Positions 1 to 9,038 are shown, counted from the stretch's first letter. The stretch is 52,052 nt of DNA from Bacillota bacterium (GCA_017441925.1 JAFRUE010000013.1:1-52052); one strand, 5' to 3'. Program-made: numbers and translations. The notes: generated by a model from the sequence alone, not told the origin.

Positions 1-524
1 GAGAACGCAGGAATTGTCAACGGAACGACGACCGGAACGGTAACGGTAACGGTAGTGGACAATCATGACGGAACGCTGACAGCTACGGCGGATTCGACAG
101 AGGCAAGCCCGCTGACATTCACGAACACGTACAATGTCGAACCGACGACAGTGCAGTTCCCTGTAAAGAAGGTAGTGGAATCCGCGACAGAGGGAACCGA
201 GCCTGAAGAGTGGAGTTATGACTTTGCGCTGACAGAAGGAACGACAGCGATTGAGACTGTAACGATCAGCGGAAGCGGAAACGAAGAAGGAACCGCGACA
301 TACGCAGCGATCAGCTACACAGCTCCCGGAACGCATACCTATACGATCACGGAGAGTGCGACAGAGGGGAGCGAGAACGCAGGAATTGTCAACGGAACGA
401 CGACCGGAACGGTAACGGTAACGGTAGTGGACAATCATGACGGAACGCTGACAGCTACGGCGGATTCGACAGAGGCAAGCCCGCTGACATTCACGAACAC
501 GTACAATGTCGAGCCGACGACAGT
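1..524 (+). repeat. Near-identical 372-bp tandem repeat in the surface-protein gene
   Basis: Bases 1-152 and 373-524 are identical except for one visible A/G change (base 141 against 513). The copies are offset by 372 bp, exactly 124 codons, so the array keeps the reading frame. The window begins inside a unit, so more copies may lie upstream. The third unit (from 523) is clearly diverged, which suggests recent duplication of the outer units only. Confidence 0.9.
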
Positions 525-2898
525 TTCCTTCCCGGTTGAGAAGATCCTTACACTTCCGGAAGGTATGACTGAGGAAGAGGAGTGGAACTTTGAAATCACC
601 GTAGCGGCCAAGGACGGAGCTCCTGCAGCTGAGGTGATGAAGGGAGCGGTAACGAATGAGAAGGCTACTGTAACCTTTGGACCATTCGAATATACCACAC
701 CTGGAACTTATAAGTATGATGTAACAGAGAGTGGAACTGTTGCAGGTATCACGAATGATGCGACTGCTACTAAGACTGTAACAGTAACAGTAGTGGACAA
801 TCATGACGGAACGCTGACAGCGACTGCGGACTATGATGAAAAGAGTCCTCTGACTTTCACCAACACGCGTGATACTGGAGATCTGAAGGTCACCAAGACT
901 GTTAAATCGGATCTTGCAGCAGATGCAAATGCGGAATTCAAGTTTACCGTTACTCTTGACTATAAGGGAATCAATGGTAAGTTTGGAGAGATGGAATTCA
1001 AGGACGGCGTTGCAAACTTCACACTGAAGGACGGCGAATCCAAGTCTGCAACCGGTCTGCCGACAGAAATGGGCTACAAGGTTACAGAGGAAGCGGCTGA
1101 TGGCTTCACCACTGAAAAGACCGGAGATACCGGAACAATCAGCAAGGAGAAGGCAGCTGAGGCGGCATTCACCAATACTCGTGAGACCGGCGACCTGACA
1201 GTTACAAAGACCGTTAAGTCTGACAAAGCAGCGGATAAGAACGTTGAGTTCGAGTTCACCGTAACCCTGGCAGACACTACGATCAACGGGACCTATGGCG
1301 ACATGACCTTCAAGGATGGCGTCGCGACCTTCACGCTGAAGGACGGCGAGAAGGCAACTGCTAAGGATCTGCCGACAACACTTGAGTACACGGTAGAGGA
1401 GAAGGCGGCTGATGGCTTCACCACTGAGAAGACCGGCGATACCGGAACGATCAGCAAGGAGAAGGCAGCCGAGGCAGTATTCACCAATACCCGTGTAACC
1501 GGTGACCTGACCGTTACCAAGAAAGTCGAGAGTGTTGTAGATTCTGACAAGACTGTTGACTTCACATTCACCGTAACGTTGGACGACACGACGATCAACG
1601 GAACCTATGGCGACATGACGTTTAAGGATGGCGTTGCAGAGTTTACGCTGAAGAACGGCGAGAGTAAGATCGCTAAAGGTCTGCCCACAACGGTTAAGTA
1701 TACCGTCGTTGAGACAGCTAATCCTGACTTCAAAACTGAGAAGACAGGAGATACCGGTGAAATCGCTAAGACAGCTTCCAAGGCTGAATTCACGAACACC
1801 CGAATTACGACTGACATCGAGGTTAAGAAAATCTGGGATGACGCGGATGACGTTGATGAATTCCGTCCGGCCAAGATCACAGTTCATCTGATGAACGGCG
1901 AAACCGAGGTCGATACTGCTGAACTGAACGCAGAGAATGAGTGGAAGTACACATTCAAGGATCTGCCGTACAGCGAAGGCGGTAAGGAAATCGTTTACAC
2001 GGTAACTGAGGATGCGGTAGCCGGATATACACCGTCTATCGACGGACTGGTTATTACCAATAAGCACATCCCGCTGACACCGGTAACTCATAATCCTCCG
2101 GTTCTGAAGGTTATCATCGGAGATGAGCCCGATGTCAAGGAGAAGTTCACCTTCACGCTGACAGCCATCAGCAATACGGCTGGCCTTGAGACCATGCCGA
2201 TGCCTGAGGGTGCGGTGGGTAAGGTTAAGACCGTTACCATTGAAGCCGGAGTTGAGTATGAATTTGGTGAAATGTCATTCAGCGTTCCTGGAACTTATGT
2301 ATACGAGATTGCTGAGTCTGACACCAAACTGGAAGGCTACAAGTACGATCCTTCCGTCTATACTCTGACTTATGTGATCACTAAGTCGCCTGATAAGACG
2401 CAGTTCGATAAGGCACTTACAGTAGAAAAAGATGGTAAGGTTGTAGAAATCTCCACCTACACCTTCGAGAATGAGTATACGGCTCCTACAGTCGAAGTCA
2501 AGGTCAACAAGGTCTGGGATGACGGCGATGACAAGGACGGTATCCGTCCCGAGAGCATCAGTGTCAAGCTGCTGGCCGACGGAGAAGATACCGGCAAGAT
2601 CGTCGAACTCTCCAAGGAGAACAACTGGACCTATACCTTCACCGGACTGAAGGCGAAGAAGGATGGTAAGGAAATCGTTTACACGGTAGCCGAGAAGAAG
2701 ATCGATGGTTACACGATCCACATCACCGGCGACATGAAGACCGGTTACACCATTACCAACCGTCATATCCCGCCGGAGACACCTCCGACTGGTGACACTC
2801 AGCCGATCGGCCTGTGGACCGGAATCATGGGTATAGCTCTCGCAGGAATCGGAATTGTCTGCTTCGAAGCCAAAAAGGACAAGAAGCGCCGCGCCTGA
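1..2898 (+). CDS. Cell-wall-anchored surface protein with pilin-type repeats (5' end outside window)
   Basis: The reading frame is open from base 1, so the N-terminus and signal peptide lie outside the window; 965 residues are visible. In order I see: the tail of one FctA/Spy0128-like domain (bases 1-150), a full copy (about 151-522), a divergent third copy (523-870), three DUF7601-like domains that each end in FTNTR (about 871-1806), a Cna-B-type domain (1807-2070), another FctA-like domain (2080-2490), a second Cna-B domain (2491-2775) and a sorting signal. The signal is PPTGD, a hydrophobic helix, then KKDKKRR, typical of sortase substrates although not canonical LPXTG. Recurrent Lys near the domain start, Glu in YTITE-like strands and Asn in TFTNT fit intramolecular isopeptide bonds. 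Role: probably adhesin or pilus-like stalk outside the cell. No sortase gene is visible. Confidence 0.85.
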   Translation, partial: ENAGIVNGTTTGTVTVTVVDNHDGTLTATADSTEASPLTFTNTYNVEPTTVQFPVKKVVESATEGTEPEEWSYDFALTEGTTAIETVTISGSGNEEGTATYAAISYTAPGTHTYTITESATEGSENAGIVNGTTTGTVTVTVVDNHDGTLTATADSTEASPLTFTNTYNVEPTTVSFPVEKILTLPEGMTEEEEWNFEITVAAKDGAPAAEVMKGAVTNEKATVTFGPFEYTTPGTYKYDVTESGTVAGITNDATATKTVTVTVVDNHDGTLTATADYDEKSPLTFTNTRDTGDLKVTKTVKSDLAADANAEFKFTVTLDYKGINGKFGEMEFKDGVANFTLKDGESKSATGLPTEMGYKVTEEAADGFTTEKTGDTGTISKEKAAEAAFTNTRETGDLTVTKTVKSDKAADKNVEFEFTVTLADTTINGTYGDMTFKDGVATFTLKDGEKATAKDLPTTLEYTVEEKAADGFTTEKTGDTGTISKEKAAEAVFTNTRVTGDLTVTKKVESVVDSDKTVDFTFTVTLDDTTINGTYGDMTFKDGVAEFTLKNGESKIAKGLPTTVKYTVVETANPDFKTEKTGDTGEIAKTASKAEFTNTRITTDIEVKKIWDDADDVDEFRPAKITVHLMNGETEVDTAELNAENEWKYTFKDLPYSEGGKEIVYTVTEDAVAGYTPSIDGLVITNKHIPLTPVTHNPPVLKVIIGDEPDVKEKFTFTLTAISNTAGLETMPMPEGAVGKVKTVTIEAGVEYEFGEMSFSVPGTYVYEIAESDTKLEGYKYDPSVYTLTYVITKSPDKTQFDKALTVEKDGKVVEISTYTFENEYTAPTVEVKVNKVWDDGDDKDGIRPESISVKLLADGEDTGKIVELSKENNWTYTFTGLKAKKDGKEIVYTVAEKKIDGYTIHITGDMKTGYTITNRHIPPETPPTGDTQPIGLWTGIMGIALAGIGIVCFEAKKDKKRRA

Positions 2899-2934
2899 TT
2901 CCTGACGAACGGCTGGTAAAAGCAACATAAAATT

Positions 2935-2970
2935 AAGGGTGCGTCCTCTTAAGAGGACGCACCCTTTTTT
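2935..2970 (+). terminator. Rho-independent terminator of the surface-protein gene
   Basis: A perfect 32-bp palindrome (2935-2966, arms AAGGGTGCGTCCTCTT and its complement, no unpaired spacer) runs directly into a T tract on the plus strand. It lies 37 bp after the stop codon. The complementary strand has AATTTTATG after the stem, so it may also stop the converging brnA transcript. Confidence 0.9.
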
Positions 2971-2985
2971 CGAGTGTCTCATCAG

Positions 2986-3309
2986 TTACAGACTTTTGGC
3001 AACCATCTGTGGATCATTGATAGCATTATCAAGCAGACGGCTTAAGAATCCGGTATAACCTTTTCCGGTAGCCTTTGCTTTATCAAGTGTATCAGGTGAG
3101 ATCCGGAGTGCAACAACAGGCTTTACATTTTTGATACGACGTGCCTTAGCTATTGCAGCCATCTCAGCATATTGTTCAAGAGTTAGTTCGGGTGCGTCTT
3201 CATCGGGAGTGATCGGTCGCAGCGAAGCTGCTTCAATCTCTTTGATCTGAGCTTCGGTAGGCTGTTGACCGACACGGACGACAGTACGTATGATTTTTTC
3301 ATTCGCCAT
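2986..3309 (-). CDS. brnA: BrnA-type antitoxin (orphan)
   Basis: A 107-residue protein resembling BrnA, the DNA-binding antitoxin of type II BrnT/BrnA toxin-antitoxin modules. The C-terminal half has the ribbon-helix-helix-like segment around PVVALRISPDTLDKAKATG followed by GYTGFLSRLLDNAI, as in this family. I chose the ATG at 3309 because a strong AGGAGG lies 8-14 bases before it on the minus strand. The frame stays open upstream into a BrnT remnant, so a toxin fragment could be translated in frame with it, but the internal site should dominate. BrnA normally binds its own promoter, and a strong promoter lies at 3487-3515. With the toxin destroyed it is an orphan repressor or decaying module. 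Confidence 0.8.
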   Translation of the reverse strand: MANEKIIRTVVRVGQQPTEAQIKEIEAASLRPITPDEDAPELTLEQYAEMAAIAKARRIKNVKPVVALRISPDTLDKAKATGKGYTGFLSRLLDNAINDPQMVAKSL

Positions 3310-3480
3310 AATAGATCCTCCTTTCGATAGAATTTGCCATGCGTGCTGAAATGAGTCGATCCGCTCCTCATCGGCAAATACTAAAGCAGCAGTTTCAAAA
3401 CTGATACCATGTTTCCTAAGGTTGGTACGATTCTTTTTGTCATTCCATTCGACTAAAGTCTCGTTGATTATAGTTCTCAT
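3310..3480 (-). pseudogene. brnT: BrnT toxin remnant, C-terminal half deleted
   Basis: The frame starting at 3480 encodes about 48 residues that match the BrnT N-terminus (WNDKKNRTNLRKHGISFETA, then ALVFADEERIDSF). It then passes without a stop into the brnA ribosome binding site and into brnA itself. BrnT proteins are about 90 residues, so roughly the second half of the RelE-like fold, which holds catalytic residues, is missing. The result is an in-frame toxin-antitoxin fusion frame of 164 codons. The fragment should not be an active RNase. Its ATG is almost at the expected transcription start of the upstream promoter, so it may be poorly translated. Confidence 0.75.
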
Positions 3481-3486
3481 GGATTA

Positions 3487-3515
3487 AGTATAACAAAAAG
3501 TATTACGTTTGTCAA
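3487..3515 (-). promoter_or_regulatory. Promoter of the brnT remnant/brnA
   Basis: On the minus strand there is TTGACA (3510-3515), a 17-base spacer and TATACT (3487-3492). It is close to the sigma-A consensus. The start would fall near 3480. An imperfect dyad (ATACAT...ATGTGTAT, 3520-3538) just upstream of the -35 box is a possible BrnA operator; this is inference. Confidence 0.8.
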
Positions 3516-3588
3516 TGCGATACATTTGCGATGTGTATAGCATGGATGAAATAGAGCAGCTTATCCCGGTGCTTTTCTCGCGCAGCTG

Positions 3589-3597
3589 TGTTATAAT
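3589..3597 (+). promoter_or_regulatory. Extended -10 promoter of the TIR gene
   Basis: TGtTATAAT gives a perfect extended -10 element 30 bases before the start codon of the TIR gene. No good -35 box is present at 17-18 bases. The ribosome binding site GGGGAGGA follows at about 3613. Confidence 0.65.
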
Positions 3598-3626
3598 GGA
3601 ACCAGGCTATTCGGGGAGGAACATCC

Positions 3627-6600
3627 ATGGACCTGCATTATAACGCTTTTATCTCCTATAAACATGCGCCGGCGGATATTGCCGTCGCAAAGGATATCCA
3701 GCATCAGCTGGAGCATTACCATATCCCTAAAGCGGTGCGGCAGAAGACAGGCAGGGACCGTATCGAGCGGATCTTCCGCGATCAGGAGGAGCTGCCGATC
3801 ACAAGCGATCTGAGCAAGGATATCGACGAAGCTCTGCAGGACGCAGAGTTTCTGATTGTGATCTGTTCGTCTTCGACAAAACTGTCCACGTGGGTGCCGA
3901 GAGAGATCGCGCGTTTTCTGGAGTTCCATGACCGGGATCATGTGCTGACCGTGCTGGTGGATGGTGAACCGAACGAGGTGATTCCTAAGATCCTGCTCGA
4001 GGAGGTCAGCACCGGGATCGACGAGAACGAGACAGAAGAAGAGCATAAGACCGTCTTTGAGCCGCTGTCCTGTGATTATCGCGGGAGTATCCGCCAGGCG
4101 AGAAAGACGGAGATCCCGCGTCTGGCAGCCGCGCTGTTGGGCTGCTCCTACGATGAACTGGTCATGCGGGCGAGGCAGTATAAAATGCGCCGGCTTACTG
4201 CGATCGGTACAGCGGCCGGGATCATGGCAGCGGTTGCGATCGGCTATCTGATCTGGAGCAACCGGCAGATCCGGTCAAATTATGAGCAGGCACAGGCAAA
4301 TCTGCTCGAGGCGCGGCGCAATCAGATCACGATGCTGGGAAACGAAGCTCTGGATGAGATTGGAGAGGACAATTATATCCTGGCCGCGCAGCTGGCTTTG
4401 TCGGCTCTGCCGGGAGAAGGCAGGGAAGACTGGCCGCGGATGGCTCTCCCGGAATATGTTCTGTCGCGCGCGGTCGGAGCATACAAAACTTACTTTTCCA
4501 CGGCGTCTTACAGTAATACCTGGGATATGGAGATGCGGGGGAATATCCTGGATTTCCAGGTCGAACGAAGCACGAACGTTGTGTACGCATATGACTTTTA
4601 CAATGATATAGCCGCCTGGAAACTGGACTCTTTTGAGAAGCTGTTCCATCTGGAGCCCGGACGGGAGATCGAGGCTGTCTACATCCTGAATCACGATGAG
4701 ACGACGGACCTCCTGGTCAATGATGAGGACGGCATTCATCTGCTGGACGGTATAACCGGCTCGGTAAAATGGACTTTTGACGCGGCCGGTGCGGCAGAAG
4801 GGGACCTGGTCAAGGTCTATTCCTGGGTCTCAGATGATTACGTACCGTTTGCCTTTGTCTGGAATACGGTGCGGGTGAATGTATTTGATTATTATTATAC
4901 GATGACGCTGTGCCGGCTGGATCCGGCGGACGGCAGCATCGTGTGGAAAAGCAAGCCGCTTAAAACAGAATACTGTGTTGATTACGTCTGCAGCCTCAGT
5001 CAGGAGGAGAATTCGTTCTATTTTGTACTGAACCGGAGTGATTCCTGTCTCCTTTACTGTGCGGATCTGAAGAACGGGCAGATCCGGCAGATCATACCGG
5101 AGACGGTTTTTGTCAAAATATATCATCTGTATCAGCCCAGGGACGGCCGCATGACCGTATTCGGCTGTACGGATAAGGAGCGGAACGGAGCTTACGGGCT
5201 GTACGGCAAGTATGTACTGAAGCCGCTTTACGGCACTTTACTGTGTATAGAAACAAGGAGCGGCAAAACGGTCTGGACCAATGATTTTACTTCCTGTGAT
5301 CTGAATTATCTGCAGCAGAAGAAATGGTGCCGGAGGCTCGATCATACGGATCCGCAGGGACAGCAGCGGTCATTGCTGCTCGTTCTGTACGGACATTCGG
5401 TCCGGTTTTATGATGAAGCTGACGGCAGTCTGTATGAGGAATTCAACCTGCCGTCTGAACTTGTCAGCGTCAATATCCGTGTCGACGGGAGCGGGTTCTA
5501 TTCTGTCCTGCAGAACGGGACCACGCTGAATTATATACTGGACAGAGGCAGTGCCTATCTGAATACGGATTTCCAGAAGACGATCAATCAGGCTGTCATG
5601 TGTTTCCCGCATGACGAACGGATGGGCTTTGTCTGCAAAACGGACCGCACAAAACTGCAGCTCTTTGAGGTCCTGTACGACAGTGAAAAGCAGTATTTCA
5701 CGAACGCGCAGAGTTATCTGCGCAATCCTGCTCAGACTGTTGTGATCAGAGACAGATTTCTGCTCGTAACGGAACAGCCGGACTATAAAGGCTACGGCTA
5801 TGCAGACTTGTATGATATCGAAGCAAAAGCATCCATCTGGCATATCGGGAAAGAATTTGAAGGCAAGATCACTCCGCTCGGTCTCGATGCCTCAGGGAAA
5901 TACGCGCTGATGTATCAGACATTTCCGTACCGGATCCTTGTATTTGATGTGGATCAGGAAAGTACGGAACCTGTGTTCAGCTATGATCTGGAAGAAGGGA
6001 CAGGCTTTTTCTTCGGAGACTGCTTTATGATCCGGGATCAGATCTGTGTGCTGCAGGGCAGGCATTCAGGACCGGAACTACTGTTTCTGGACGTTATGGA
6101 GGATGGATCTGTAGAGCCGGCCGGCAGAACGAGTGTACCGGATGATCCTGAACTGGATTTTCATACCGATCCGTGCGTGATGGACGCTGACAGCCGTTTT
6201 GTGCTGCTCATACAGCTTCCCAAGGAGGGATATGTTCCGGAGGATCCGCCGATACTTCGTATTTATGATCCGGATAACGACAGGTGGCTCCGGACGGATT
6301 TTGTACCGGACAGCGAAGAGGCAGCGCTTGATTATCTACCGGATCAGGAGCTGATGGCGATTACGGACACAAAGAAGGTTCAGGTATTCGATAGGGACAG
6401 TAAACTGATCTATACGATCTATGATCCCGCCAGAACGGTCAAGGCGATACATTTCTGCCCGGCCTCGCAGTCCGGGTTGAACGAAGATCTGCTCTTCGTT
6501 GTGAACCGCGATGAGAATTACCGTATGGACCGCTACAGGGCTTCAGACGGGACATTTCTCGGCAGTACTTCGCTCACCTATTATTCCAGTGATTCCATGC

Positions 6601-6881
6601 GCGCGCACTGGAGTATTGCGGAAGGGGAGGTCGTCCTTCAGCTTGATGATGTTGTCAATATTATCGATATGAAAGAGTGGATCCACACTGCACTGGCCGG
6701 CAGCTGCATCGTGTATTCTCCGTCCTGCAGGACGTTTGTATCTTATGAGAATCCGGATGACTACAATCTGGTCTGGTTTCCGCGCTACAGCATGGAGGAT
6801 CTGATCCGCAAGGGACAGGAATTCCTGCACGGGCTGGAGATGTCGGACAGCACCAAGGCCATTTACGGTATCAGCGAGTAG
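3627..6881 (+). CDS. TIR domain - transmembrane - beta-propeller protein
   Basis: A 1084-residue protein. Residues 5-130 are a TIR domain of the bacterial TIR_2 type: YNAFISYKH at the start, RIFRDQEELP in the middle and S-T-W-V-P-R-E with Glu93 at the position of the NADase catalytic glutamate. A single membrane helix spans about 190-210 and is followed by a coiled-coil-like stretch (about 212-245). The rest (about 250-1084) is rich in WD40/PQQ-like beta strands such as GSIVWKSK and SGKTVWTN, probably one or two propellers. With no signal peptide, TIR is expected in the cytoplasm and the propeller outside. The gene stands alone behind its own promoter. Such proteins are frequent in Clostridia; a sensing or defence role is plausible but unproven. 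Confidence 0.8.
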   Translation: MDLHYNAFISYKHAPADIAVAKDIQHQLEHYHIPKAVRQKTGRDRIERIFRDQEELPITSDLSKDIDEALQDAEFLIVICSSSTKLSTWVPREIARFLEFHDRDHVLTVLVDGEPNEVIPKILLEEVSTGIDENETEEEHKTVFEPLSCDYRGSIRQARKTEIPRLAAALLGCSYDELVMRARQYKMRRLTAIGTAAGIMAAVAIGYLIWSNRQIRSNYEQAQANLLEARRNQITMLGNEALDEIGEDNYILAAQLALSALPGEGREDWPRMALPEYVLSRAVGAYKTYFSTASYSNTWDMEMRGNILDFQVERSTNVVYAYDFYNDIAAWKLDSFEKLFHLEPGREIEAVYILNHDETTDLLVNDEDGIHLLDGITGSVKWTFDAAGAAEGDLVKVYSWVSDDYVPFAFVWNTVRVNVFDYYYTMTLCRLDPADGSIVWKSKPLKTEYCVDYVCSLSQEENSFYFVLNRSDSCLLYCADLKNGQIRQIIPETVFVKIYHLYQPRDGRMTVFGCTDKERNGAYGLYGKYVLKPLYGTLLCIETRSGKTVWTNDFTSCDLNYLQQKKWCRRLDHTDPQGQQRSLLLVLYGHSVRFYDEADGSLYEEFNLPSELVSVNIRVDGSGFYSVLQNGTTLNYILDRGSAYLNTDFQKTINQAVMCFPHDERMGFVCKTDRTKLQLFEVLYDSEKQYFTNAQSYLRNPAQTVVIRDRFLLVTEQPDYKGYGYADLYDIEAKASIWHIGKEFEGKITPLGLDASGKYALMYQTFPYRILVFDVDQESTEPVFSYDLEEGTGFFFGDCFMIRDQICVLQGRHSGPELLFLDVMEDGSVEPAGRTSVPDDPELDFHTDPCVMDADSRFVLLIQLPKEGYVPEDPPILRIYDPDNDRWLRTDFVPDSEEAALDYLPDQELMAITDTKKVQVFDRDSKLIYTIYDPARTVKAIHFCPASQSGLNEDLLFVVNRDENYRMDRYRASDGTFLGSTSLTYYSSDSMRAHWSIAEGEVVLQLDDVVNIIDMKEWIHTALAGSCIVYSPSCRTFVSYENPDDYNLVWFPRYSMEDLIRKGQEFLHGLEMSDSTKAIYGISE

Positions 6882-6911
6882 CATCAGAACAGCCCGGAAT
6901 GGTTCTGTTTC

Positions 6912-6940
6912 TTGACTTTTTCTCTGTAAATTCCTATAAT
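6912..6940 (+). promoter_or_regulatory. Promoter of the AEC transporter gene
   Basis: TTGACT (6912-6917), 17-base spacer, TATAAT (6935-6940). A short hairpin (CAGAAC 6885-6890 with GTTCTG 6902-6907) followed by a T-rich stretch lies just before and may end the TIR transcript. Confidence 0.85.
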
Positions 6941-7019
6941 AAACAGTAGAGACGATGCGGGCAAGAGTGGGGGCATCCATTCCTGCCCGTGTTTATTCAA
7001 GGGAAGGAAAAGCAGCATT

Positions 7020-7931
7020 ATGGATACTGTTTTACAACTGATCGGGCAGATCGTCATCATGTTCCTGCTGGCCGGGATCGGGTTTATCCTTTTCCGTACG
7101 GGCAAGATCACACAGGAAGGCAGCAAGACCATCGGAAACATGCTGATCTATATCGTCCTCCCGGCAGTCATCATCAAGGGCTTCCTGGTGGAGAGGACCC
7201 CGGAGCGGATGCTGGGGCTCGCGGTAAGCGCCGGGCTTGCGGCAGGCGCGCTGCTGATCTGCATTGTGATCTCGAGGCTCATGTTTCGTAAGGATCCGAT
7301 CGCGTCGTTCGCGTCATCGTTCTCCAACCCGGGATTCTTCGGAATTCCGCTGATCATCGCGATCCTGGGAAACGAATCGGTTTTCTACATCGCCGCTTAT
7401 GTCGGCTTCCTGAATCTGCTGCAGTTCACGTACGGCAAAGTGCTGATCACCGGTGACAAGAAGAGAATGAACGCGGTACAGGTGTTGAAGGCTCCGTTCC
7501 TGACCGCGATCGTGATCGGGCTGATCCTCTTCTTTACCCGGCTTCCGCTGCCCGGGCTCATCACAAAGACTCTGGACCATGTTGCGGGTCTGAATACACC
7601 GCTCGCGATGTTCACTGTGGGCGTTTATCTGGCACAGACAGATGTCAAGGCCATGTTCCGCAAAGTGTCCCTTTATAAGGTCTCGTTTGCAAGAATGATC
7701 CTGATCCCGCTGGTTGTCATGCTGCTGATGAAACTGATCCCGGAGACGTGGCATGCCTGTAAACTCGCGATCCTGATCGCAGCAGCCTGCCCGGTCGGTT
7801 CCAATATCGCTGTATATGCGCAGCTGTATGACCGCGATTACCGGTACGCGGTGGAAACGGTAATCATATCGACGATCCTGTCGATTGCAACAATACCGGC
7901 GATTGTATTTGTCGCCGAACATTTCTGGTAA
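7020..7931 (+). CDS. AEC family transporter (auxin efflux carrier-like permease)
   Basis: A 303-residue, very hydrophobic protein with about ten predicted membrane helices split into two halves by a more polar stretch (about residues 130-155). The N-terminus (helix, then FRTGKITQEGSKTIGNM, then a Pro-containing helix IYIVLPAVIIKGF) and the paired SNPGFFGIPL and CPVGSNIAVYAQ segments are typical of the PF03547 family, whose bacterial members move malonate, malate and other small organic acids. The start is supported by AGGGAAGGA about 12 bases upstream. It lies 13 bp before a nucleoside hydrolase gene, so the two probably form an operon; the substrate may be a nucleoside or breakdown product, but that is inference. 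Confidence 0.85.
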   Translation: MDTVLQLIGQIVIMFLLAGIGFILFRTGKITQEGSKTIGNMLIYIVLPAVIIKGFLVERTPERMLGLAVSAGLAAGALLICIVISRLMFRKDPIASFASSFSNPGFFGIPLIIAILGNESVFYIAAYVGFLNLLQFTYGKVLITGDKKRMNAVQVLKAPFLTAIVIGLILFFTRLPLPGLITKTLDHVAGLNTPLAMFTVGVYLAQTDVKAMFRKVSLYKVSFARMILIPLVVMLLMKLIPETWHACKLAILIAAACPVGSNIAVYAQLYDRDYRYAVETVIISTILSIATIPAIVFVAEHFW

Positions 7932-7944
7932 GGAGGCGTAACAC

Positions 7945-8913
7945 ATGTTGAAAAAAGGCTTAAAAGAGTACCCGTTTGACAAGTATGGCTATCCGGAGAT
8001 CCGCGTGATCGACGACACTGATTTTGCCTGCGAGGGCGATGATCCGTTTGCGACCGCGCAGCTTCTCCTGACCAGCAAGTTTGACGTGAAGGCGATTACA
8101 GCCGCCAATTATCTGCATCAGCTGGATTCTGTAGAGAACAGCTATAACAAGATCCTGGAGATGCTGGATGTGATGGGGATCCGGGATGAAGTGACAGTTC
8201 TGCGGGGCAGTCTGCCGATGCGCTCGGAGACGGATTACGACCGGTCCGAGGCGTCCGATTTTATTGTGGAAGAGGCCATGAAGGACGATCCGAGGCCGCT
8301 TTTCGTCTGTGTACAGGGTGCGATCACCAATGTCGCGGTCGCGCTGCTTACGGAGCCCGCGATCGCAAACCGCATGCATGTGATCTGGATCGGCGGCGCA
8401 CCGTATCCTGCGGGCGGCAATGAATTCAATCTCAGCAACGATGTCGTCGCTGCCCGGGTCGTGATGAATTCGGAGGTCGGGCTGTGGCAGGTCACGGCAA
8501 AAGCATATTCGATGATGCGGGTCAGTTTCGCCGAACTCTATGAGAAGGTCTACCCCTGCGGGAAGCTCGGGAAATGGCTCTGCGAACAGCTGTGGGACGT
8601 GAACGAGCGGTATGGAAAGATGCGGAACAGTATCCCGGACTTCAGAGCATCTCTCGCCGAACCTACTGCATACGCGCATTTTGCCTGCGGAGAGATGTGG
8701 TCTCTCGGGGACAATCCTGTGGCCGGACTGATGCTGAACAGCCAGAAACATGACGCAGTCATTACGGGAGCACCATATATCAATGATGACAGCACATATA
8801 CGCTGCGGCCGGACAATCCCCGGAAAATCGCGGTCTATGATACAGTCGACGCGCATTTCATACTGAATGACCTGTTCGCAAAGCTCCGCTATCAGTACGG
8901 GGACGAAGCCTGA
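7945..8913 (+). CDS. Nucleoside hydrolase-like protein (IUNH superfamily)
   Basis: A 322-residue protein that matches inosine-uridine nucleoside hydrolases, which split ribonucleosides to ribose and base. The Ca-binding N-terminal motif is recognisable but altered: D24-T-D26, then six residues, then D32-D33, two residues longer than the usual DTDxGxDD. GAITNVAVAL and IWIGGAPYPAGGNEFNLSND in the middle agree with the family. Near the C-terminus WSLGDNPVAGL takes the place of the usual catalytic HDP, so the His is not seen. Substrate range may therefore differ. AGGAGG precedes the ATG. It follows the AEC transporter by 13 bp and ends at a strong terminator. Confidence 0.8.
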   Translation: MLKKGLKEYPFDKYGYPEIRVIDDTDFACEGDDPFATAQLLLTSKFDVKAITAANYLHQLDSVENSYNKILEMLDVMGIRDEVTVLRGSLPMRSETDYDRSEASDFIVEEAMKDDPRPLFVCVQGAITNVAVALLTEPAIANRMHVIWIGGAPYPAGGNEFNLSNDVVAARVVMNSEVGLWQVTAKAYSMMRVSFAELYEKVYPCGKLGKWLCEQLWDVNERYGKMRNSIPDFRASLAEPTAYAHFACGEMWSLGDNPVAGLMLNSQKHDAVITGAPYINDDSTYTLRPDNPRKIAVYDTVDAHFILNDLFAKLRYQYGDEA

Positions 8914-8985
8914 TCCCGGACGGCAGGAGGTCAGGCGCGCTCAGTGACAGTTCTGTCAAAGCCGTACTGTCTGAACATAATAAAA

Positions 8986-9038
8986 CAGCCCTTAGCCTTG
9001 GTACCGCATCTGCGGAATCTGAAGCTAAGGGCTTTTTT
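8986..9038. terminator. Terminator between converging genes
   Basis: CAGCCCTTAGC (from 8986) pairs with GCTAAGGGCT (9024-9033) around an internal loop, followed by TTTTTT on the plus strand. It closes the AEC/nucleoside hydrolase operon. The minus-strand side has only a partial T run, so ending of the AraC-type gene here is less certain. Confidence 0.8.

Noticed and set aside
1..870. Regularly spaced repeats considered as CRISPR
   Set aside because: The repeats are 372 bp apart, lie within a coding frame and encode pilin-like domains; no short repeat with unique spacers.
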